Assembly: GCA_035263125.1 (NCBI GenBank)
Contig: DATFRP010000197.1
Span: forward strand, 1-64,000
Direction: 5' to 3'
DNA from: Gp6-AA40 sp035263125
Lineage (GTDB): Bacteria > Acidobacteriota > Vicinamibacteria > Vicinamibacterales > UBA2999
DNA: 64,000 bases
Shown here: positions 58,351-64,000 of the stretch, in pieces
Layout of the letters: every line of letters starts with the position of its first letter
Numbering within the stretch: position 1 is the first letter of the stretch
Program-made: the position numbers and the translations under genes
The notes under the pieces: generated by a model
What the model was told of the DNA's origin: nothing
Seen by the model: the letters and a program-made list of their open reading frames with translations, nothing else
Database searches by the model: none

Positions 58351-58695
58351 TCACGCTCCTTGCTCGAGTGCCTTCAGCACCCGGGTCACCGCTTTCGAGA
58401 GGCGCAGCCACGCCTCGTGTTCAGCCTGTGCGGCGGCGCGCCCTTTGCGAGTCAGCGAGTAGAACTTGGCCTTGCGGTTGTTTTCAGTGGCGCGCCACTC
58501 GGATTCGATCAGGCCCTGCTCCTCCAGCCGATACAGCGCCGGATACAACGAGCCCTCCTCAACCTTCAGCACATCGTCCGAGAGTTGATGGAGTCGCGTG
58601 GCAATGCCGTAGCCGTGATTGGCGCCCGTATTCAGGCTCTTCAGGATCAGCAGGTCGAGCGTGCCCTGCAGCAGGTCGAATTGTCGGACCGCCAT
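58351..58695 (-). CDS. PadR-family regulator of the second permease
   Basis: The 114-residue winged-helix protein (MAVRQFDLLQGTLDLLILKSLNTGANHGYGIATRLHQLSDDVLKVEEGSLYPALYRLEEQGLIESEWRATENNRKAKFYSLTRKG) is of the same type as the regulator at 34593-34928, with a C-terminal dimer helix. As the first gene of a two-gene operon with a permease, it most likely represses both. An operator-like repeat lies seven bases before the ATG, so binding would block transcription or initiation directly. Confidence 0.92.
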   Translation of the reverse strand: MAVRQFDLLQGTLDLLILKSLNTGANHGYGIATRLHQLSDDVLKVEEGSLYPALYRLEEQGLIESEWRATENNRKAKFYSLTRKGRAAAQAEHEAWLRLSKAVTRVLKALEQGA

Positions 58696-58701
58696 TGTCT
58701 A

Positions 58702-58719
58702 CCCTAGACGATCTAAGGG
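58702..58719. promoter_or_regulatory. Probable PadR operator of the second locus
   Basis: CCCTAGA (58702-58708), CGA and TCTAAGGG (58712-58719) form an inverted repeat with one extra base in the right arm. The core AGACGATCT differs by one base from AGACAATCT in the operator at 34943-34965. Confidence 0.6.
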
Positions 58720-58739
58720 AGCAAATGGTTGGCTAGGGT

Positions 58740-58759
58740 GGGCCGCCTGAAGGCGGCCC
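58740..58759. repeat. GGCCGCC-type palindrome
   Basis: GGGCCGCCTGAAGGCGGCCC, identical to the palindrome at 43797-43816, with a CCTACGTGG flank, lies between the xox operon end (58786) and the divergent-facing padR promoter. It may act as a terminator for the xox operon. Confidence 0.8.
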
Positions 58760-58785
58760 CTACGTGGACGGCGGCCGCTACGAAG

Positions 58786-59229
58786 TCAACGCTTCGGCCA
58801 GCCGGCTGGCGGGACCCAGGGTCCCCTGTTCGGCCCGACCTCGTCGGGCCGGCCCGGCGGGAGCACCTTGTCGGTGCGCGCTCGGACGTAGAGATGGATC
58901 TGGCCGATCTGCTTGTCGTCGAGCAGCTTGTCCCACGCCTGCATGCCCTTGTCGGCACGGCCCTCGCGAACGATCTTGAGGAATTGCGCGGAGGTGAGCT
59001 TTCCGTTTTGATCGGTGAGGTTGGGCGCGTTCGGCGTGCCGACGGCGTCGACACCGTGACAGCGATAACAGTACACGTGCCACCACTTCCACCCGTCGTA
59101 GATGTCCCTGTAGGTCGACGATCCGTTGCCCTGCGCGACCAGGACGGTTGGACCTGCGTCTCTGATGACATCGACCGCCGTTGAGAGGAAGACCGTCATG
59201 GCCGTCGCGATCATCACGCGGAGGGTCAC
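58786..59229 (-). CDS. xoxG: XoxG-type cytochrome c
   Basis: The 147-residue periplasmic cytochrome has an N-terminal signal, one heme site CYRCH in WWHVYCYRCHGVDAVGTPNAPNLT, and a likely Met axial ligand in GRADKGMQAWDKLLDDKQIGQIHLYVRAR. It is the expected electron acceptor of XoxF. The GTG start overlaps the xoxJ stop by four bases (GTGA), so the three proteins are made in step. It is shorter than methylotroph XoxG (about 190-200), lacking most of the C-terminal extension. Confidence 0.82.
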   Translation of the reverse strand: MTLRVMIATAMTVFLSTAVDVIRDAGPTVLVAQGNGSSTYRDIYDGWKWWHVYCYRCHGVDAVGTPNAPNLTDQNGKLTSAQFLKIVREGRADKGMQAWDKLLDDKQIGQIHLYVRARTDKVLPPGRPDEVGPNRGPWVPPAGWPKR

Positions 59230-60050
59230 TTCGACACTCCCTTTCGCTCGATCAAGGGCACGTTGTACTCCTTCAGGATTTTCATGATGTCTGCACGGCG
59301 CGAATCGAGCACTTTCTCCAGTGTCGTCAGGAGTGCCGTGTTCCCGGGCTTCACGCCCATCGACATGTCGAACGCGAACGGCAAATCACCGGGGGCGGAC
59401 GGCACCGGTACCATCACTAGCGGCAATTTCTGGCGCTGCACGTAGTACCCGGCTGCCGGCCCCCATACGATCGCCACATCGACTTTCCCACTCGCCACGG
59501 CGTCGATGATCGCGCTCGGCGGGTTCTCCGCCGAGTAGAACGTGGGGAAGCCGACCAGGTTCCCCACGACTCCCCTCTTCGACAACTCGTGGACGGGCGG
59601 AGGGTTCTCGTAGTCGTTGCCCAGGAGGTGGACGCCGATCTTCACTTTCTTGAGAACCGGATCGTCCAGCGACGTGATCTTCAGCCCCTTGTCTCTTGGA
59701 TAGACGAAGACGTACGTCGATCTGAAGTACGGCTTGGTCGTGCGCACGAGATCGTATTCCTTCGGGACGGCAATGACGACGTCGCATCGCCCTTCCTCGA
59801 GCGTGGCGTTCATCGTGTTCCTGATGAACCCGCGCCGCTGGCCCCACCAGATGTAGCGCGTGGGCTCGCCGAGCTCCTTCGCCACGAGATCAGCGATCTT
59901 GTTTTCGAACCCTTCCTGCTTCTGGTTCGAGAACGGCATGTTCTCGGGATCGGCGCACACGCGGAATGCAGGCTTGCTAGACGTCTGCGCGAACGCGACG
60001 TTCGCGCAGACGATACACGCGACGACCAGGATCGGACGCGATACGGTCAC
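59226..60050 (-). CDS. xoxJ: XoxJ-like periplasmic binding protein
   Basis: The 274-residue protein has a signal peptide (VTVSRPILVVACIVCANVAFAQ) and a type 2 substrate-binding fold: FRVCADPENMPFSNQKQEGFENKIADLVAKELG, IGVHLLGNDYENPPPVHELSKRG, GKVDVAIVWGPAAGYYVQRQ. This is the quinoprotein-associated family (MoxJ/XoxJ), thought to help mature or activate the dehydrogenase. The GTG start at 60050 overlaps the xoxF stop (GTGA). The very long in-frame extension upstream lies within xoxF and is not used. Confidence 0.88.
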   Translation of the reverse strand: MTVSRPILVVACIVCANVAFAQTSSKPAFRVCADPENMPFSNQKQEGFENKIADLVAKELGEPTRYIWWGQRRGFIRNTMNATLEEGRCDVVIAVPKEYDLVRTTKPYFRSTYVFVYPRDKGLKITSLDDPVLKKVKIGVHLLGNDYENPPPVHELSKRGVVGNLVGFPTFYSAENPPSAIIDAVASGKVDVAIVWGPAAGYYVQRQKLPLVMVPVPSAPGDLPFAFDMSMGVKPGNTALLTTLEKVLDSRRADIMKILKEYNVPLIERKGVSK

Positions 60051-61825
60051 GGAAGCGCGAACACCGTGAGCACGCCGCCCTGGTTGCTGAAGTTCGCCAG
60101 ATCCTTGAACGCGCCGATCGCGCCCAGGCCGGCCGTCGGATCCTCGAGACTCATGTCGGCAGCCACACCAATTCCCGACCATCCACCGACACCAGAGAGC
60201 ACCGCCACGTACTGCTTCCCATCGGGACCGACATACGTCATCGGGTTGCCGATGATCCCCGACGGCGTCTTGAACTTCCACAACAGCTCTCCCGTCTTCG
60301 CGTTCAGGGCCTTGAGCCAGCCTTCCATCGTCCCGTAGAAGACGACGTCCCCGGCGGTCGAGAGCGCGCCGCCCCAGGCCGAGAGTTCTTCCTTGATGCC
60401 CCACACTTTCTTGCCAGCCGTCGGATCCCACGCGATGAACTCGCCACGGTTGCCACCGGGGCCCGGCTTGCTCACCACGATCGCGCCGACATACGGCTGC
60501 CCTGCCTGATACTTCACCTGCACGCCCTCGTAATCCATGCAGAGGTTGTTCGTGGGCACATAGAAGTAGCCGGTGCGCGGCGAGTAGGACACGGGCTGCT
60601 GATTCTTGCCTCCCATCGCCGACGGACAGATGTCCTTCGTGTTCATCTTCGATGAGGTGCGCTTCTCGGGATTCTCGACCGGCTTGCCGGTCGTGAGGTC
60701 GACGCTCTTCGCCCAGTTGACGGCGACGAACGGGTCGGCCAGCAGCAGCTGACCATTCGTGCGATCGAGCACGTAGGCGAACCCGTTGCGATCGAAGTTC
60801 ACCAGCGTCTTGCGCATCTGACCCTTGATGTTCAGATCGACGAGGACGTTCTCGTTGATGCCGTCGTAGTCCCATGCGTCGTGCGGGGTCTTCTGATACG
60901 CCCACGCCGCCTTCCCCGTGTCCGGATTGCGCGCGAAGATCGTCATCGACCACTTGTTGTCACCGGGGCGCTGATCCGGGTTCCACGAACCCGGGTTGCC
61001 GGTGCCGTAGTAGAAGAGATTCAGCTCAGGGTCGTAGCTGTACCAGCCCCACGTCGTTCCGCCGCCGCGTTTCCATTCCTCGCCCTGCCACGTGTCGACG
61101 GACCCCCCGAAGCCGACTTCCGCCTCGGGGCCGGTGCTGTACATGCGCCAGATCTGTTTGCCGGTGTTGACGTCATTGGCGGTCACGAATCCACGCACGC
61201 CGAACTCGCCGCCGGAGATTCCGGATATGACCTTGTCTTTGATCACAATCGGTGCGGCGGTCACGGTCTGTCCGACCTTGTAGTCGCCCTGCTTGACCTT
61301 CCACAGCTCCTTGCCGGTTGCGGCATCGAGCGCGACGGTCGTCGTATCGAGCTGGTTCATGAAGATCTTCCCGTCGGCGAACGCCAGTCCGCGATTCACC
61401 GTATCGCAGCACGCAATCGGAATGACCTTCGGGTCCTGCTTCGGCACGTACTTCCACTTCACGGGCGCGCCTTCCTTCGTCAGGTCGAGCGCATACACGA
61501 TGTTGGGGAACGGTGTGTGCACGTACATCGTGCTGCCCACGACGAGCGGTCCACCTTCGTGGCCGCGGAGGACGCCGGTCGAGAACGACCATGCGACCTT
61601 GAGATTCTTCACATTGCTCGTGTTGATCTCGCTCACCGCGCTGTAGCGCGTCGACGCCGGGTTCTTGTTCTGCGATGTCCACTGTTTGTCGGCGTCCGTT
61701 GCGGGCGCCGCGGTCGCGGGTGCGGCACCGCCCGCGGTAGGCGCCTCGGCGACAGGCGTCGTGTTGCAGGCTCCGACCAATGCCGCAGATGCGACAACCA
61801 TGAACAGCCGCGAGGGTCTCTTCAT
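60047..61825 (-). CDS. xoxF: XoxF-type lanthanide- and PQQ-dependent methanol dehydrogenase, lipoprotein form
   Basis: The 592-residue quinoprotein is an eight-bladed propeller with tryptophan-docking motifs. It has the vicinal disulfide C139-C140 (IACCDTVNRG), metal ligands E207 (GGEFGVRG) and N277 (GTGNPGSW), catalytic D319 and, two residues on, D321 (HDAWDYDGIN). That second Asp replaces the Ala of calcium MxaF and marks lanthanide-dependent XoxF. R346 (NFDRNG) contacts PQQ. The N-terminus has a lipobox ending in C20 (AALVGAC), unusual for XoxF. GGAG lies six bases before the ATG. No PQQ synthesis genes are in the window. Confidence 0.9.
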   Translation of the reverse strand: MKRPSRLFMVVASAALVGACNTTPVAEAPTAGGAAPATAAPATDADKQWTSQNKNPASTRYSAVSEINTSNVKNLKVAWSFSTGVLRGHEGGPLVVGSTMYVHTPFPNIVYALDLTKEGAPVKWKYVPKQDPKVIPIACCDTVNRGLAFADGKIFMNQLDTTTVALDAATGKELWKVKQGDYKVGQTVTAAPIVIKDKVISGISGGEFGVRGFVTANDVNTGKQIWRMYSTGPEAEVGFGGSVDTWQGEEWKRGGGTTWGWYSYDPELNLFYYGTGNPGSWNPDQRPGDNKWSMTIFARNPDTGKAAWAYQKTPHDAWDYDGINENVLVDLNIKGQMRKTLVNFDRNGFAYVLDRTNGQLLLADPFVAVNWAKSVDLTTGKPVENPEKRTSSKMNTKDICPSAMGGKNQQPVSYSPRTGYFYVPTNNLCMDYEGVQVKYQAGQPYVGAIVVSKPGPGGNRGEFIAWDPTAGKKVWGIKEELSAWGGALSTAGDVVFYGTMEGWLKALNAKTGELLWKFKTPSGIIGNPMTYVGPDGKQYVAVLSGVGGWSGIGVAADMSLEDPTAGLGAIGAFKDLANFSNQGGVLTVFALP

Positions 61826-61847
61826 ATGACGCTCCTGTGTACGTAGT

Positions 61848-61865
61848 GTCCGGCTTCAGCCGGAC
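61848..61865. repeat. GTCCGGCTTCAGCCGGAC palindrome
   Basis: A perfect 18-base palindrome with a TACGTA flank lies 22 bases upstream of the xoxF start, followed by a second partial copy (GTCCGGCTTG near 61875 and CAGCCGGAC near 61920). It sits in the leader of the xox operon or in a terminator of the upstream hydrolase gene. Confidence 0.75.
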
Positions 61866-61935
61866 GAGGTCCTAGTGTCCGGCTTGCTTGGCCGCCGTCG
61901 CGCACACACGCGAAGGCGGCAGCCGGACCGTGTAG

Positions 61936-63237
61936 TCAGCGGTGCTTCCCTCCGCGCACATTCTTCTCAGTCCAATTGAGCAGGATGTCCGCGATCTCGA
62001 GATTCTTCTTGTCGAGCATCATCATGTGCGTCACACCGAGGATGCCCATGTCATCGAGCTTCAAGTACTCCGCCTTGGCTGTGCCCTGCTTCGACGCGCG
62101 TCGCGCGTTGATGGTGTTGACCGTCTCCTGGCAGACGGGGCTCGTCGCCGTGTAGTCGCCCTTCACCGCCAGGTACGGGATGTTGTCGAAGTCGGCCGCG
62201 GTGAGCCCGCTGTTCGGCAGCGAGCACGACCCCTCGAGCGTGACCAGCCCTTTCAGCAAATCGAGGTGACCACGCTCCTTCAGGATGCGCGTCATGTGAT
62301 GTCCCATGATTCCCGATTGTGAGTGGGTCACCACGATGGCGCCGCCCAGCCGCTCGACCAGCGTGGCCAGGTTCTGCGGCGTCCAGGTGTTTGCCGGCGA
62401 CAGCGTCTTCGGATCGCACGACTCGCAGGTCGATCCGGGCAGCGTCGACTCCGCATTCGGTACCAGCTGCTTGTAGTACTCGAGGGCGAGGGTCTGATTC
62501 GACGTCGCGGGCGCTGGGCCGATCGCACCGGCACGCGACACGAGCCGTTGATCGACCGCGTCGAGCGGGAAGAGGGGTGCGACGTGTTGATACGCGTCGG
62601 GCTTGGGGTTCGGGTCGCGAGCATCCGCGTGCGGCACCAACGTGCCGGTCAGCACCGTCGACCCATCGGGCACCAGGTGACCGAACCACGCCGTCCATGC
62701 GCCGTTGTCGGTGATGCGGGCGAAGCTCGGAAGGATCTCCGCCGCCCCTTTCACGTTGCCGCTCGCAAGCCGCGCTTCGCCTTCGTGGATCACCGATTCG
62801 TCGAAGCCCGAGCGCCCTCGCCCAGCTTGATCGACAACATAGCTGGGCACACCGTGCCGGACGAAGTACGGATACCAGCCTTCCCGACCATCCGGCGTCG
62901 CCTCGAGACACGCACCCGTGTGCGTCGAGCCGTGCACCATGATCACCGGCCAGCCCGCTCCGTACTTCTTGGCGGGAATCTGAAACTGCACGTACATCTG
63001 TCCGATCGTGATCTGCTGCGGCGTCGGTGGAGCCGCAGGTGCGGGCGCTGCGCCCGGGGCGGGCGGCGGTGCGACGGTGGCGTAGTCGGTAATCTTCTGG
63101 ACGCCGCCAACGAAGAAGCTTCCCTGGTCCTCGATCACCAATGGTCCCCCCAGGAACTTCTTCGGAGCCTGAGCCTGTCCAGAGACACCGGTGAACATCA
63201 CGGTCACCAGCATCGCGACCAGTCGCGTGCATCTCAT
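61936..63237 (-). CDS. Secreted alpha/beta hydrolase
   Basis: The 433-residue protein has a signal peptide (MRCTRLVAMLVTVMFTGVSGQAQA). The alpha/beta-hydrolase core has the oxyanion region VIMVHGSTHTGACLE, DQAGRGRSGFD, a nucleophile in IVVTHSQSGIMGHH, and a late His in LGVTHMMMLDKKN. A Pro/Ala segment (PAPAAPPTPQQ) separates two N-terminal strands. An esterase acting outside the inner membrane is likely; the substrate is unknown. AAGGAGG five bases before the ATG at 63237 decides the start over a longer frame. Confidence 0.85.
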   Translation of the reverse strand: MRCTRLVAMLVTVMFTGVSGQAQAPKKFLGGPLVIEDQGSFFVGGVQKITDYATVAPPPAPGAAPAPAAPPTPQQITIGQMYVQFQIPAKKYGAGWPVIMVHGSTHTGACLEATPDGREGWYPYFVRHGVPSYVVDQAGRGRSGFDESVIHEGEARLASGNVKGAAEILPSFARITDNGAWTAWFGHLVPDGSTVLTGTLVPHADARDPNPKPDAYQHVAPLFPLDAVDQRLVSRAGAIGPAPATSNQTLALEYYKQLVPNAESTLPGSTCESCDPKTLSPANTWTPQNLATLVERLGGAIVVTHSQSGIMGHHMTRILKERGHLDLLKGLVTLEGSCSLPNSGLTAADFDNIPYLAVKGDYTATSPVCQETVNTINARRASKQGTAKAEYLKLDDMGILGVTHMMMLDKKNLEIADILLNWTEKNVRGGKHR

Positions 63238-63259
63238 CGCCGCCTCCTTCAGAAGCGCT

Positions 63260-63658
63260 TCAGTTGAAGGGCACTTCGCGTTTGTGCGTTTTGCCGGTGT
63301 TGTCAACCGCGACCACTCTGACCGATCGGATCCGAGTACCGCCGCGAACAAAACGCGCCCCACCGGCGCCGGAGAACAGGTCGTAGCGGATCTCGCGACT
63401 CGAGCCGGACTCGACGCGCGGAAGCGACGTTCGGTACGGCGCCAGGACGCCGGCCGGCACGAGCTCGATGGTGCCGTCCACGAGCGCCGAGCCCGCCTTG
63501 TTGCCGATGGTCAAATACGTCTGTTCGACCGTCACCGAGACGGGCGAATTCGGATCGTCATCGAGCGATCGACCGCAGCCTGCGACAAATCCTGCGGCCA
63601 GCAGAAGGGTCAGTGCAATACCTCGACCAGGGGACAGAGCTCGCGACAGCCGATTCAT
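63260..63658 (-). CDS. Small lipoprotein of unknown function
   Basis: The 132-residue product has a lipoprotein signal (MNRLSRALSPGRGIALTLLLAAGFVAGC) with a lipobox ending in Cys at about residue 28, and then a small beta-rich domain (VTVEQTYLTIGNKAGSALVDGTIELVP). The ATG at 63658 has AAGGAG six bases upstream. It is 22 bases before the hydrolase gene on the same strand and probably cotranscribed. No family recognised. Confidence 0.8.
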   Translation of the reverse strand: MNRLSRALSPGRGIALTLLLAAGFVAGCGRSLDDDPNSPVSVTVEQTYLTIGNKAGSALVDGTIELVPAGVLAPYRTSLPRVESGSSREIRYDLFSGAGGARFVRGGTRIRSVRVVAVDNTGKTHKREVPFN

Positions 63659-63899
63659 GGGCAACTCCTTCGTGAAACGAGTGGCCGAAGAGTGCCGATC
63701 GCTACCGGGATGAGGGGTCCGCCTTCGCCCTTCGGGCTACGGCGAGACAGGCTCGCCGCCGTCGTCTTAATGGCTTCGGCGAGGCAGGCACTTAATACTG
63801 CTGATCGCCTGCCGCGTCAACTCGTGATGACGGGTATGCGGGCGAACTCACGGGCATGCCCGATGCATAACGCACGGCCCATCATCAAGGGGCTCTGAC
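63659..63899. other. Divergent intergenic region with CCTTCGCC-type repeats
   Basis: The gap between two divergent genes contains GTCCGCCTTCGCCCTTCGGGCTACGGCGAGACAGG-type repeat words (63718-63760, broken into a stem of CGCC/GGCG arms). The related GTCTCGCCGTCGCC...GGCGAAGGCGGAGAC occurs at about 55662-55695. No gene or clear promoter is seen. Confidence 0.45.
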
Positions 63900-64000
63900 A
63901 TGACGGCCCGCCCATCCCGCGTCGTCGGCCTGATTACCTGCGTCGCGTGCGTGATTGCCCCCGCCAATCTCCTTGCGCAAGGCGTGGAGGTCACGCCATT
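63900..64000 (+). CDS. Start of an exported protein, truncated by the window end
   Basis: An ATG at 63900 with AAGGGG seven bases upstream opens a frame to the window end. It encodes a signal peptide (MTARPSRVVGLITCVACVIA then PANLLAQ) and the first mature residues GVEVTP. The rest is outside, so no family can be given. Confidence 0.6.
   Translation, partial: MTARPSRVVGLITCVACVIAPANLLAQGVEVTP

Noticed and set aside
60051..60953. An N-terminal extension of the XoxJ-like protein from 60953
   Set aside because: The extension lies inside xoxF in another frame; the GTG at 60050 gives a proper signal peptide and a GTGA overlap.

Overview
The window is GC-rich, gene-dense bacterial chromosome. It most likely comes from an acidobacterium, probably of the Vicinamibacteria lineage. 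This is inferred from a large array of orphan FtsX/MacB-type permeases with an acidobacterial prefix, a VWA protein of the acidobacterial type, a secreted ankyrin/DUF1592/DUF1552 module, a XoxF-type methanol dehydrogenase cluster, and many short palindromic repeats of kinds common in these genomes. No marker gene that would fix the taxonomy is complete here. I found no IS element, prophage, CRISPR array, tRNA or rRNA.

Layout. 1-6.7 kb is housekeeping: the end of rplT, pheS-pheT, a 500-bp block of CACGGAGA-type repeats, a small coiled-coil gene, zapA, a 6S RNA gene with its own promoter and terminator, thiL and a 3D-domain protein. 6.7-17.6 kb is mostly minus strand: a heterodimeric ABC exporter, a plus-strand outer-membrane-type protein, then an overlapping run of a GAF/coiled-coil protein, a Slt-like lytic transglycosylase and a methyltransferase, plus a RodZ-like membrane protein carrying about fourteen 8-residue repeats. 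17.7-34.4 kb is a tandem array of six full-length permeases (about 890-900 aa each), all on the minus strand. It is followed, towards its promoter, by the C-terminal scrap of a seventh and by a PadR regulator with a perfect inverted repeat upstream.

35-47 kb holds secreted and redox proteins: a dienelactone-hydrolase-like enzyme, a c-type cytochrome, ankyrin/DUF1592/DUF1552 proteins, a pirin, a small flavodoxin-like protein, a secreted propeller-like protein and an HTH-GAF protein. 47-55.7 kb has a CmoB-like methyltransferase, a VWA-sortase pair next to an LPKTA-tailed surface protein, a two-domain protein with a degenerate metallo-beta-lactamase site, and an acyl-CoA synthetase. 55.7-58.7 kb is a second permease plus PadR pair with an operator-like repeat sharing its core with the first. 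58.8-61.8 kb is a tightly overlapping xoxF-xoxJ-xoxG operon whose XoxF has the extra lanthanide-ligand aspartate and a lipobox. The window ends with a secreted alpha/beta hydrolase, a lipoprotein and the start of an exported protein.

How the parts work together. The two PadR genes sit promoter-proximal to their permeases and probably repress them. The xox genes would feed electrons from methanol, via PQQ and a dedicated cytochrome c, to the respiratory chain. The sortase probably processes the neighbouring LPKTA protein. A recurrent theme is that short palindromic repeats which are normally intergenic have been captured inside reading frames and translated.
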